In this document: one piece after another, positions 9,201-13,433 of the stretch
Layout: every line of letters starts with the position of its first letter
Position numbering within the stretch: position 1 is the stretch's first letter
NCBI GenBank assembly: GCA_019348475.1
Contig: JAHWJJ010000065.1
Span: 1 to 13,433 of the forward strand
DNA from: Gemmatimonadota bacterium
Lineage (GTDB): Bacteria; Gemmatimonadota; Gemmatimonadetes; Longimicrobiales; Longimicrobiaceae
Direction: 5' to 3'
Length of the DNA: 13,433 nucleotides
Position numbers and translations under genes: made by a program
The notes under the pieces: model-generated
What the model was told of the DNA's origin: nothing
Seen by the model: the letters and a program-made list of their open reading frames with translations, nothing else
Database searches by the model: none

Positions 9201-12200
9201 GGACGCGTTGCGGCGGATGGCGGAGGAAGAGGCGGCGCGGCCGTTCGCGGCGGAGGGCCCCTTCCTGCGCGTCCGCCTGCTCCGCATGGACGGCGACGAC
9301 CACGTGCTGCTGTGGACGATCCACCACCTGATGGCGGACGGATGGTCGCTCGGCATCTTCCAGGACGAGCTGCTGGCGCTGTACCGCGCGTTCGTCACCG
9401 ACACGGAGCCGGGGCTGGCGCCGCTGGAGGTGCAGTACGGCGAGCACGCGCTGGCGCAGCGCCGCGAACTGAGCGGCGGCGCCCTCGATGCGCTCGTCGG
9501 GTGGTGGCGGGAGCGGCTGGGCGGCGCCGCCGCGCTGCTGGAGCTGCCGGCGGACCGGCCCCGCCCCGCGCAGCCCAGCGGCGCCGGCGCTTCGTTCTGG
9601 TTCGAGTTCCCGGAGGGGACGGCGGAGCGCGTCGGGCGAGTGGCGCGGGAACGCGGCGCCACGCCGTTCATGGTGCTGCTGGCGGCGTTCCAGGCGCTGC
9701 TGTCGCGCTGGTCCGGCCAGGACGACGTGGTGGTAGGCACGCCGATCGCCAACCGCACGCGGCCGGAGCTGGAGCGCGTCATCGGCTTTTTCGCCAACAC
9801 CCTCGCCATTCGCGGCGACCTGTCCGGCGCCCCGAGCTTCGACGCGCTGCTGGCGCGCGTGCGCGAGGCCACTCTGGGCGCGTACGAGCACCAGGACGTG
9901 CCCTTCGAGCGGCTGGTGGAGGAGCTGAACCCGGAGCGCTCGCTCAGCCACGCGCCCGTGTTCCAGGTGATGTTCGCGCTGCAGAACGCGCCGCGGGCGC
10001 AGGGCGCGGAGGAGCTGGAGGGGCTGGCGCTCTCCGGCGTGCCGCGCGCCCGCGGGACGGCGCAGTACGACCTGTCCCTGGCCCTGCACCAGGTGGAGGG
10101 CGGCCTGGCGGCGCGGCTGGAGTACGCGACCGACCTCTGGGCTCCGGAGACGATGGAGCGGTTCGCGGCGCAGTACGTCCGCCTGCTGGACGCGGCGCTG
10201 GACGCTCCGTCGCGCCGCGTCGCCGCGCTGCCGCTGCTGGACGACCGCGAGCGCGCGCGGCTGCTGGAGGAGTTCGCCGGGCCCACGGCGGCGTATCCTG
10301 ACGTGCCGCTGCACGCGCTCTTCGAAGTGCAGGCGGAGCGCACGCCGCACGCCGACGCCCTGGTCTTCGGCGGGGCGCGCATGACCTACGCGGAGCTGGA
10401 CGCACGCGCCAACCAGCTCGCGCACCTGCTGCGGGCGCGCGGCGTCGGCACGGAGCGGACGGTGGCGGTGCTGATGGAGCGGTCGATGGAGATGGTGGCC
10501 GCGCTGTACGGCATCCTCAAGGCCGGCGCGGCGTACGTCCCCGTCGACCCCGAGTACCCGGCGGACCGCGTCTCGTACATGCTGGACGATTCCGCCGCCG
10601 CGCTCGTCGTCACCCAGCGTCGGTGGAGGGATGCCGTCCCGTCCGGCGCCGATGCGCTCGCGCTGGATGACCCCGGCGTGCTGGATGGATACCCGGCCGA
10701 CCGCCCCACGCCGCTCGCGGCCGGAACGGACCGGCTGGCGTACGTCATCTACACCTCGGGATCGACCGGCCGCCCCAAGGGCGCCATGAACGCGCACCGC
10801 GGCGTCGTAAACCGGATCCTGTGGATGCAGGACGCCTTCCCGCTCACCCCCGAAGACGCGGTGCTGCAGAAGACACCGTTCAGCTTCGACGTCTCCGTCT
10901 GGGAGTTCTTCTGGCCCCTTGCCGCCGGCGCGCGGCTGGTGATCGCCGCCCCCGGCGCGCACCGGGACAGCGGGGCGCTTACGCGGTTGATCGAGCGCGA
11001 GCGCATCACCACGCTCCACTTCGTCCCTTCCATGCTGCGCGCATGGCTGGACGGCGCGGACGTGTCGCGCTGCACCTCGCTGACCAGGGTGATGAGCAGC
11101 GGCGAGGCGCTGCCGCCGGACGTGGTGGAGCGCTTCTTCGACCTGCTGCCATCCACCGAACTGCACAACCTGTACGGGCCCACGGAAGCCGCCGTGGACG
11201 TGACGCACTGGCCCTGCGCCCGGCCGGAGCACGGCGTTGTCCCCATCGGCGCGCCGGTGGCGAACACGCGGATGTACGTGCTGGACGGCCTTGGCGCACT
11301 CTGCCCCGTCGGGGTTCCCGGTGAGCTGTGGATCGCGGGCGTGCAGGTGGGGCGCGGCTACTGGCGCCGGCCGGGGCTCACGGCCGAGCGCTTCGTCCCC
11401 GATCCGTTCGCGGTGGAGCCGGGCGCGCGGATGTACCGCACCGGTGACCGGGCGCGCTGGCTGCCGCAGGGCACGCTGGAGTACCTGGGCCGCACCGACT
11501 TCCAGGTGAAGGTACGCGGCTTCCGCATCGAGCCGGGAGAGATCGAGGCCGCGCTCAAGCAGCACCCCTCCGTGGGCGACGCCGTCGTCGTGGTGCGCGG
11601 CGATGACGCCGACGCGCGGCTGGTGGCGTATCTTGCCCCGCGCCAGGGAGCCGCCGTGCCTGCGGACGCGGAGCTGCGCGAGCGGCTGTCGGGCTCCGTG
11701 CCGGACTACATGGTGCCCAGCGCGTTCGTGCCGCTGGAGGCGATCCCCCTCACCCCCAGCGGAAAGGTGGACCGCCGCGCCCTCCCCGCACCCGACGTCC
11801 CCGCGGGCGACGGCTACGTGGTCCCGCGAGACGTGACCGAGCTGGAGGTGGCGCGCATCTGGGGCGAGGCGCTGGGCATCGCGCGTGTGGGTGCCGCGGA
11901 CGACTTCTTCCGGATGGGCGGGCACTCGCTGCTGGGGCTGCGGATGATGTCGCGCATCGCCGAGCGGTTCGGCCGCGAGCTGCCGCTGGCCGCCCTCTTC
12001 CGCAGCCCCACCGTGGCCGCCTTTGCCGGCGAGTTGCGCCGCGAGGGCGCCACCGCCGACGACGGGCGGCTGCTGGTGACGCTGAACGCCGGGGGGGCGC
12101 TGCCGCCGCTCTTCTTCTTTCCCCCGGCGGGCGGCACGGTGACGCACTACGCCGACCTGGCGCGGCGGCTGGGGGCGGAGCAGCCGTTCCTGGCCCTGCA

Positions 12201-12921
12201 CGCCCCCGGGCTGACCGGGAACGAGGCGCCGCTGGAGTCGGTGGAGGAGATGGCGGAGCGCTACCTGGACGAGATCCGGGCGGCGCAGCCGCACGGGCCG
12301 TACTGGCTGGGCGGCTGGTCGGCCGGCGGCGCGACCGCGTTCGAGGCCGCGCGCCGGCTTCGCGCCGCCGGCGAGGAGGTGGCGCTGCTGGCCATCGTCG
12401 ACGCGCACGCCCCCGACGGCGCGCGGGCGCGTACGCCGCCGGACCGCGTGGAGCTGCTCCGCGAGTTCGCGCGCAGCATCGTCACCGAAGACCAGGCGCT
12501 GCTGGACGGGCTGGAGGGCGAACTGCGCGCCCTGCCGGAGGAGGCGCGCCTGGCCGCGCTGTCGCGGTGGATCGCGCGGCACGGCGGGCAGGTGATGGAC
12601 GCGGAGCTGGAGCGCGTGGGCCGGTCGGTCGCCGTCTTCGCCGCCACCGCCCGCGCCGTCTACGCCTACCGCGACCCGCCGCCGCTGGATGCGCCGGTGG
12701 CGCTGTTCGTGGCCTCGGAAGGGAAGGTGGAGGAGGGGATGGGGCCGGATGCCCTGCCGGACCGCTGGCGTCCGTTCGTGCGCGGCGAGCTGGCGGTGCA
12801 CACCGTCCCGGGCGCGCACGTCCACCTCGTCCTCGACCCCGCCGCCGAGGTGCTGGCCGCCCGCCTCGGCGAGGTCATGGAGCGGGTGCGCGCCTGTACC
12901 GAGCGGGGCCGCTGCGGATAG
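253..12921 (+). CDS. Four-module nonribosomal peptide synthetase, C-A-T / C-A-T / C-(A remnant)-T / C-A-T-TE
   Basis: A cytoplasmic assembly-line enzyme of 4222 residues, roughly 450 kDa, that activates amino acids as adenylates, holds them as thioesters on phosphopantetheine arms and joins them. Four condensation domains carry HHxxxDG (His pairs at 175/176, 1245/1246, 2374/2375, 3024/3025). Three adenylation domains are complete. Four carrier domains keep the GG(H/Q)S attachment serine (1052, 2182, 2807, 3892). A type I thioesterase ends the protein. The ATG at 253 is the first possible start after an in-frame stop at 241-243; only a weak GAAG lies upstream. The opening helix (about residues 7-30, LSPEQRRLLALRLKQRK) resembles the N-terminus of NRPS subunits that begin with a C domain. 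No epimerase is present, so all-L condensation is expected. Three hairpin-type repeats and two tandem repeats lie inside the frame. The collapsed third A domain is the main oddity. Confidence 0.97.
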   Translation: MSNTTSKLDQLSPEQRRLLALRLKQRKAEEPRPPAVDEGAGGEYPLAFTQQRLWMLDRLQPRSTAYNLPSAARFKQPLDTALVERAIGAIVRRHDALRTRFEARDGEPVQVVEPFTSFYLPVDDLSALPEAEREAELSRIAADEATAPFALERATFRARLVRMGPADVAVLATMHHIVSDGWSLSVFWREFEELLVAFGAGLASPLPPLPVQFGEHARRERERLSGPALDGLLAWWRKELEGAPTLLELPTDHPRPAVASQRGAAYVEELDATLAERVAALALREGTTPFNVLLATFQLLLGRYADTDDLLVGTAVAGRRTRDVEPLIGFFANTLVLRGDLSGEPTFRELVARVHATTMGAFEHQDLPFERLVEEMAPERTLAYSPLVQALFVQQTSHPDQGRDVEGDDGAEGVRQELNTAKFDLTFGVAQEGGRTWAGVEYAADLFEGSTIERMVRHYATLLDAALAHPDAPVSALEMMPAEERDAVRAMGAATAHHPVSTTLHAAFAAQAARAPDAPALTYGEHTITYAELDARANALARRLRGRGAGADVLVGLCVDRSLETVVGILGILKAGAAYLPLDPAYPDDRLAYMLEDSGAQVVVTAGDAADRLPPGIDRVRLDEDETRFDPADFAPLEVSPDALAYVIYTSGSTGRPKGVQVTHANVVRLMTATEPWFGFGADDVWTLFHSYAFDFSVWEIWGALLYGGRLVVVPFEVSRDPARFHALLRDERVTVLNQTPSAFRQLIRADDDDAAARGEAAALALRYVVFGGEALDPASLRTWVERRGADRPRLVNMYGITETTVHVTYRVITEDDVREGSASPIGIPIPDLSVHLLDRRGRTVPIGLVGEMYVGGGGVARGYLHRPELTAQRFVPDAFSDDGDARLYRSGDLARRRADGSLEFLGRADDQVKVRGFRIELGEIESVLLEHPAVREAVVLARGAGDERRLVAWTVAADSVGAAELRAHLLAHLPEYMVPSAFVPMDRLPLTRNGKVDRRALPEPEGAEAAGAEYVPPRTQTEQVIAALWAELLGVERVGATDRFFDLGGQSLLATRAVARVREALGVEVPVRAVFEHPALDAFAGEVDRLLRASAGVEVPPIRPAKRGGDLPLSFAQERLWFVDRLEPGSPVYHMPFHYLLRGALDVDALRRAFSEIVRRHETLRTALPFTGEQPVQRILPPAPVDLPLHDLAGIADEAERDAATEAVMRQVAERAFDLERGPLFRAALVRTAEDEHVLAVNLHHVISDGWSVGVLWNELSALYAAFSRGEASPLAEPALQYGDFAVWQREWLSGEVLDAQLAYWPRKLAGAPPLLELPTDRPRPAAQTYAGAAESVAIGGEDARAVLALGRREGATLFMVLLAAMDVVFGRLAGQDDVVVGTPIAGRTRAETEGMIGLFLNSLALRSDLSGGPTFRELLRRVRETTLEAYAHQDLPFERILEELAPERSLSHSPIFQVMLNLSNFAEGDVSLPGLEVEAIGGAGELASKFDLTLYAGEGPDGIVLHLVYNTTLFDPSRVRSMLTQLTGVLRQAAEDCDRPVHAYSLLTDDALAVLPDPAAPLSVEWRGSVPAIFARHAARTPDALAVQDPAERWTYAELDRASDAIARRLMADGVRSGEVVAILGHRSAALVRALLGTMKAGAAFLILDPAYPPARLAEYVRIARPTGFLPIEAAGEVPVEVADALGESVLSTIPLQIRRVGEVPPSPAQFAGEGPGVGGAPRAGDFVDKVAEPTHSADAPFREIGADSLAYLSFTSGTTGKPKAVMGRHGSLTHFVPWLAERFELVASDRYTLLSGLAHDPLHRDVFTPLQLGAAIVAPDPDEVGTPGYLAQWMSDTGITVAHLTPAMGQLLVDVPGGLPDEHHADTPPADGPLPLSARNEQGGGRGEGPRIDSLRRAFFVGDVLTRTDVGRMHRLAPNLTVINYYGSTETQRAVAHFVVPRDLSALPKETIPVGTGIPDVQVLIRNAAGERVGVGEVGEIWMRSPHVALGYLGDPELTAARFVPNPWTGDAADPTYRTGDLGRYRPDGVAEIAGRADQQVKIRGFRIEPGEIEAALRAHAAVRDTVVVPRGEGDGKRLVAYVVADGEPAPGELREWLRASVPEYMVPAAWMFLAALPVTPNGKVDRKALPEPETEGVARGFVAPLTPTEVALADVWTGLMNVQRVGADDDFFALGGHSLLATRLVARVRDAFGVELPLRTLFEAPTLAAMAAAVDRLLRADGAAAAPPIVHRPHDGTAPASFAQERLWFVDRMDGGGAVYHIPSAQLLTGPVDPEAMRRAVEEVVRRHETLRTALPEVDGVPVQRISPAGRVELPLIDLSALPEAEREAQAARLAGRNANEPFDLEAGPLFRASLVRLADGEHLLLVNLHHAIGDGWSMRVLLGELAALHAAYRRGEDSSLAPLPVQYADYAAWQREWLSGAVLQAQLAYWRGALAGALPVLALPADRPRPPVQGHRGASESLWIAPEDAERIQELARREGATLFMVLLAALNVVLARWSGQQDMVVGTPVAGRTRSELEGLIGLFLNSLALRTDLAGDPSFRALLARVRQTTLDAYAHQDLPFERILEDLKPERSLGHTPVFQVMLNLLNYGDGSAAPEGEMTSLGAGAQIASKFDLTLYAAEAAEGIALHAVYDADLFDAARMRSLLAQVAGVLRQAADDADRPAAALSLVTEEDRAVLDGAASPVVVRTRAGEPAGVGELGEVWMRAPGGALRPMGGAGRYRPDGFVELATAPPASLTSPRAEAAPVSPEARSGERPGDGPHALRTRTERAVAAIWAEVLGMDADAISADADFFALGGHSLRATQVLSRIRARLGARIPIRTFFTAPTVAALASAMDAQAPSGSTEAAVSTEPAVSTEPGVATSNPAEAPLSHSRTFALSHFPPRVYPLSFAQQRLWLLMKLGANAAYNLASALRMRGALDEWALERALDEIVRRHQTLRTRIEERDGEPVQVVQPPRPLRLRAEEVRPADGDSGEDALRRMAEEEAARPFAAEGPFLRVRLLRMDGDDHVLLWTIHHLMADGWSLGIFQDELLALYRAFVTDTEPGLAPLEVQYGEHALAQRRELSGGALDALVGWWRERLGGAAALLELPADRPRPAQPSGAGASFWFEFPEGTAERVGRVARERGATPFMVLLAAFQALLSRWSGQDDVVVGTPIANRTRPELERVIGFFANTLAIRGDLSGAPSFDALLARVREATLGAYEHQDVPFERLVEELNPERSLSHAPVFQVMFALQNAPRAQGAEELEGLALSGVPRARGTAQYDLSLALHQVEGGLAARLEYATDLWAPETMERFAAQYVRLLDAALDAPSRRVAALPLLDDRERARLLEEFAGPTAAYPDVPLHALFEVQAERTPHADALVFGGARMTYAELDARANQLAHLLRARGVGTERTVAVLMERSMEMVAALYGILKAGAAYVPVDPEYPADRVSYMLDDSAAALVVTQRRWRDAVPSGADALALDDPGVLDGYPADRPTPLAAGTDRLAYVIYTSGSTGRPKGAMNAHRGVVNRILWMQDAFPLTPEDAVLQKTPFSFDVSVWEFFWPLAAGARLVIAAPGAHRDSGALTRLIERERITTLHFVPSMLRAWLDGADVSRCTSLTRVMSSGEALPPDVVERFFDLLPSTELHNLYGPTEAAVDVTHWPCARPEHGVVPIGAPVANTRMYVLDGLGALCPVGVPGELWIAGVQVGRGYWRRPGLTAERFVPDPFAVEPGARMYRTGDRARWLPQGTLEYLGRTDFQVKVRGFRIEPGEIEAALKQHPSVGDAVVVVRGDDADARLVAYLAPRQGAAVPADAELRERLSGSVPDYMVPSAFVPLEAIPLTPSGKVDRRALPAPDVPAGDGYVVPRDVTELEVARIWGEALGIARVGAADDFFRMGGHSLLGLRMMSRIAERFGRELPLAALFRSPTVAAFAGELRREGATADDGRLLVTLNAGGALPPLFFFPPAGGTVTHYADLARRLGAEQPFLALHAPGLTGNEAPLESVEEMAERYLDEIRAAQPHGPYWLGGWSAGGATAFEAARRLRAAGEEVALLAIVDAHAPDGARARTPPDRVELLREFARSIVTEDQALLDGLEGELRALPEEARLAALSRWIARHGGQVMDAELERVGRSVAVFAATARAVYAYRDPPPLDAPVALFVASEGKVEEGMGPDALPDRWRPFVRGELAVHTVPGAHVHLVLDPAAEVLAARLGEVMERVRACTERGRCG
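379..3528 (+). other. NRPS module 1 (C1-A1-T1), predicted threonine-activating
   Basis: C1 spans about residues 43-480, with FTQQRLWMLDRL at the start and HHIVSDG at 175-181. A1 spans about 500-1005: the phosphate-binding loop YTSGSTGRPKG begins at 649, A5 is NMYGITETT at 797-805, A7 is YRSGDL, and the A10 lysine is K996 in NGKVDRR. Pocket residues aligned to GrsA are D695 F696 W699 N738 V770 G772 M798 V806 H807 K996, giving DFWNVGMVHK. This differs from the established threonine code DFWNIGMVHK by one conservative change, so L-Thr is the confident call. T1 spans about 1015-1092 with GGQSL and S1052. A C domain in first position, with no loading module before it, means the gene either accepts a chain from another protein or starts with an acyl group; the sequence does not decide between these. 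Confidence 0.9.
5371..5430 (+). repeat. GC-rich hairpin repeat, copy 2, inside A2
   Basis: The arms at 5373-5385 and 5391-5403 form a perfect 13-bp stem with the 5-base loop CAGTT, followed by GGCCGGGGG and TCCGCG as in copy 1. It is translated in frame as proline/glycine-rich residues about 1706-1727 (PPSPAQFAGEGPGVGG), between adenylation motifs A2 and A3 and about 30 residues before the P-loop at 1758. Lys2-type relatives as I know them have no such Gly/Pro-rich run at this point. Confidence 0.85.
5881..5934 (+). repeat. GC-rich hairpin repeat, copy 3, inside A2
   Basis: The arms at 5883-5891 and 5907-5915 give a 9-bp stem with one G-T wobble and a 15-base loop containing GCGAGGAACGAGC, followed by GGGCCGGGGGGAGGGG. 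It is translated in frame as residues about 1877-1894 (LPLSARNEQGGGRGEGPR). It lies after HLTPAMGQLL and before the pocket strand FFVGDV. In Lys2-type domains this loop is short, so together with 1860-1876 about 30 extra residues are present. Confidence 0.8.
8326..8466 (+). other. Remnant of a collapsed Lys2-type adenylation domain
   Basis: Residues 2692-2738 align by eye with two separate pieces of A2. VGELGEVWMRAP around W2711 matches VGEVGEIWMRSP around W1985, and GRYRPDGFVELA at 2726 matches GRYRPDGVAEIA at 2026. The same blocks in A1 (GEMYVGGG, ARRRADGSLE) and A4 (GELWIAGV, ARWLPQGTLE) fit much less well, so the lost domain was of the A2 type. Relative to A2, about 400 residues are missing before the remnant, 26 residues including YRTGD are missing inside it, and roughly 100 residues including the A8 and A10 motifs are missing after it. 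The reading frame is kept throughout, so the remnant is translated as a linker. It cannot adenylate. Confidence 0.85.
8505..8556 (+). repeat. GC-rich hairpin repeat, copy 4, beside the A-domain scar
   Basis: CTCTCC at 8514-8519 pairs with GGAGAG at 8535-8540 around a 15-base loop that shares GCGAGGA and GAGC with copy 3, followed by GCCGGGGGACGGG. It is translated as residues about 2751-2768 (APVSPEARSGERPGDGP), between the adenylation remnant and T3. It is more diverged than the other copies, so it may be older or shortened. Confidence 0.65.
8803..8856 (+). repeat. Three tandem 18-bp units in the T3-C4 linker
   Basis: The units at 8803, 8821 and 8839 read TCAACCGAAGCGGCCGTA, TCCACCGAACCCGCCGTA and TCCACCGAACCCGGCGTC. 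They encode STEAAV, STEPAV and STEPGV. A degenerate fourth unit follows at 8857. Since 18 is divisible by three, copy-number change would alter linker length without breaking the frame. Confidence 0.9.
8882..8913 (+). repeat. Four tandem 8-bp units (CACTTTCG) in the T3-C4 linker
   Basis: The units at 8882, 8890, 8898 and 8906 read CACTTTCG, CACTCTCG, CACTTTCG and CACTTTCG, followed by a partial unit (CACTT). They are translated within residues about 2877-2887 (LSHSRTFALSH). Because 8 is not divisible by three, gain or loss of one or two units would shift the frame about two thirds of the way through the gene. Confidence 0.9.
8929..12048 (+). other. NRPS module 4 (C4-A4-T4), predicted serine-activating
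   Basis: C4 spans about residues 2893-3335 with HHLMADG at 3024-3030. A4 spans about 3350-3846: YTSGSTGRPKG begins at 3500, A5 is NLYGPTEAA, A7 is YRTGDRARW, A8 is FQVKVRGFRIEPGEIE, and the A10 lysine is K3838 in SGKVDRR. Pocket residues D3546 V3547 W3550 H3589 M3614 S3616 L3640 V3648 D3649 K3838 give DVWHMSLVDK. Known serine codes are DVWHFSLVDK (EntF) and DVWHLSLIDK, so L-Ser is a confident prediction. T4 spans about 3855-3932 with GGHSL and S3892 and feeds the thioesterase directly. C4 is closer to C1 than to C2 or C3 in the NTL...EHQD region, so this module has a different history from the middle pair. Confidence 0.92.
12064..12921 (+). other. C-terminal type I thioesterase domain
   Basis: Residues about 3938-4222 form an alpha/beta-hydrolase of usual length (near 280 residues). 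The opening LPPLFFFPPAGG is the typical first strand and oxyanion turn. The nucleophile is S4023 in GGWSAGG, the likely acid is D4050 in IVDAHAPDG, and the likely base is H4189 in GAHVHLVL. The domain takes the finished peptide from T4 and releases it by hydrolysis or cyclisation. The threonine or serine hydroxyls would permit a lactone, but nothing in the sequence separates the two outcomes. Its presence marks this protein as the last subunit of the line. Confidence 0.93.
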
Positions 12922-12947
12922 CCAGGCCTGGAGGATTCCACCCAACC

Positions 12948-12955
12948 AGGAGGAG
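12948..12955 (+). promoter_or_regulatory. Strong Shine-Dalgarno before the 29-codon frame
   Basis: AGGAGGAG ends close to the ATG at 12959, with five bases between AGGAGG and the start. It is the best ribosome-binding site in the window and the main reason to believe translation begins at 12959. Confidence 0.7.
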
Positions 12956-12958
12956 CGT

Positions 12959-13048
12959 ATGACGACCGCAGCGGTACCGAAGCAGACTGGCGCGGTAGCG
13001 GCGCCCGCGCTGTCCATCGCCGTCCACCCTGCGCGCGGGTGGAGATGA
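12959..13048 (+). CDS. Small frame of 29 codons after the NRPS, unrecognised, perhaps the front of a broken gene
   Basis: It begins MTTAAVPKQTG and ends SIAVHPARGWR. It starts 37 bases after the NRPS stop with a strong ribosome-binding site, so co-transcription with the NRPS is likely. It has no cysteine, no signal peptide and no motif I know. Immediately after the stop region, another frame (codons in phase with 13041) is open from 12999 to the stop at 13179-13181 and reads protein-like (LPEIVRFLAPLFRAV, G/C-ending codons), but it has no ATG. One reading is that a single-base shift near 13035-13048 split a gene of about 73 codons. The other is that this is a genuine short peptide or leader. 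It does not match MbtH, which would be the expected small partner of an NRPS. Confidence 0.45.
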   Translation: MTTAAVPKQTGAVAAPALSIAVHPARGWR

Positions 13049-13183
13049 GGCACGCGCGCTGCCTGAAATCGTGCGCTTCCTCGCGCCGCTTTTCCGCGCG
13101 GTGACTGCTTCTGAGGAGGGCTTCCCAGGACGCTGGAGGAGCGCTAAACTAGACACTCGACCCCTCGACGCGGAGGAATGACG

Positions 13184-13363
13184 ATGGAGAAGAAGTGGCG
13201 CACCATCCAGCCGGCACACAAAAGCGACAAGATCACCGTTAAACAGGCGATGAAAGCGTGGAGAACGGTGGAGGGGAAGAACGGAAGCAAGGGCGCCGCG
13301 ATGTCCACGTCCAAGCAGGAGGCTTCGCGACGCGGCGAGGCGGTGGCAGTGCGTCGCAAGTGA
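13184..13363 (+). CDS. Small basic hypothetical protein, 59 residues
   Basis: It begins MEKKWRTIQPAHKSDK and ends EAVAVRRK. Ten lysines and six arginines against five acidic residues give a strong positive charge, which suggests nucleic-acid or membrane contact but proves neither. GGAGG at 13172-13176 is seven bases before this ATG. An in-frame ATG at 13178 would lie one base after it, so 13184 is preferred; the longer form would add MT. Codon use is less G/C-ending than in the NRPS (AAA, ACA, ATC mixed), hinting at a different origin. No family was recognised. Confidence 0.5.
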   Translation: MEKKWRTIQPAHKSDKITVKQAMKAWRTVEGKNGSKGAAMSTSKQEASRRGEAVAVRRK

Positions 13364-13433
13364 TGTCCCGGACCGTTACCCCGGCTACGCGGGCAGATGC
13401 CGAGAAGCTACGACACCAGCGTCTGCAGCAACT
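13363..13433 (+). CDS. Start of a further reading frame, cut by the window end
   Basis: An ATG at 13363 overlaps the preceding TGA by one base (TGATG), the arrangement of translationally coupled genes. The 23 visible codons begin MSRTVTPATRADAEKL and are open to the last base. No clear ribosome-binding site of its own is present, which would fit coupling. Too little is visible to name it, and it may be chance. Confidence 0.35.
   Translation, partial: MSRTVTPATRADAEKLRHQRLQQ

Noticed and set aside
5757..10301. Plus-strand frame of about 1514 codons in another phase
   Set aside because: It overlaps proven NRPS domains completely and is Arg/Ala/Gly-rich with no motif.
12922..12931. CCAGGCCTGG palindrome just after the NRPS stop as a terminator
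   Set aside because: It has no loop and no T-run, and a strong ribosome-binding site follows within 20 bases, which argues for read-through.
8803..13053. Minus-strand frame of about 1416 codons across modules 3-4 and TE
   Set aside because: Same cause: scarcity of stops in GC-rich antisense DNA; no domain or start signal.
12959..13363. MbtH-like NRPS partner among the small downstream frames
   Set aside because: None shows the conserved MbtH tryptophans or NxExQxSLWP-type motif.

Overview
The window is almost entirely one gene: a four-module nonribosomal peptide synthetase (NRPS) of 4222 residues on the + strand (253-12921). A repeat-rich leader lies upstream (1-252) and a few very small reading frames lie downstream (12959-13433). 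The DNA is very GC-rich with strong G/C preference at third codon positions. Together with the style of the GC-rich hairpin repeats, this suggests Gemmatimonadota (Longimicrobium-like) or possibly a myxobacterium. That assignment is inference from composition only; no taxonomic marker is present.

Domain order read from the protein: C1-A1-T1 / C2-A2-T2 / C3-(A remnant)-T3 / C4-A4-T4-TE. There is no epimerase, methyltransferase or reductase domain. Binding-pocket residues aligned by eye to GrsA give A1 = DFWNVGMVHK (threonine type), A2 = DPRHFVYRAK (the Lys2/alpha-aminoadipate type) and A4 = DVWHMSLVDK (serine type). Module 3 keeps intact C and T domains, but its A domain has collapsed to about 47 residues. 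Those residues still look like the A2 (Lys2-like) domain. Modules 2 and 3 therefore look like a duplicated pair in which one copy lost its adenylation function. A simple product model is a Thr - Aad-like - (extra residue or skipped module) - Ser peptide released by the C-terminal thioesterase.

The second notable layer is repeat DNA inside the NRPS gene. Four related GC-rich hairpins of about 50-60 bp occur: one in the leader, two inside A2, and one in the scarred module-3 region. All three intragenic copies are read through in frame. The T3-C4 linker also carries three 18-bp units, which preserve frame, and four 8-bp units, which would shift the frame if their number changed.

Downstream, a 29-codon frame with a strong ribosome-binding site follows the NRPS after 37 bases. 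An open but start-less stretch in another frame follows it, then a 59-residue lysine/arginine-rich frame, then the start of a further frame running off the window. These small frames are not recognised. No MbtH, phosphopantetheinyl transferase, transporter, RNA gene, insertion sequence or CRISPR array is visible.
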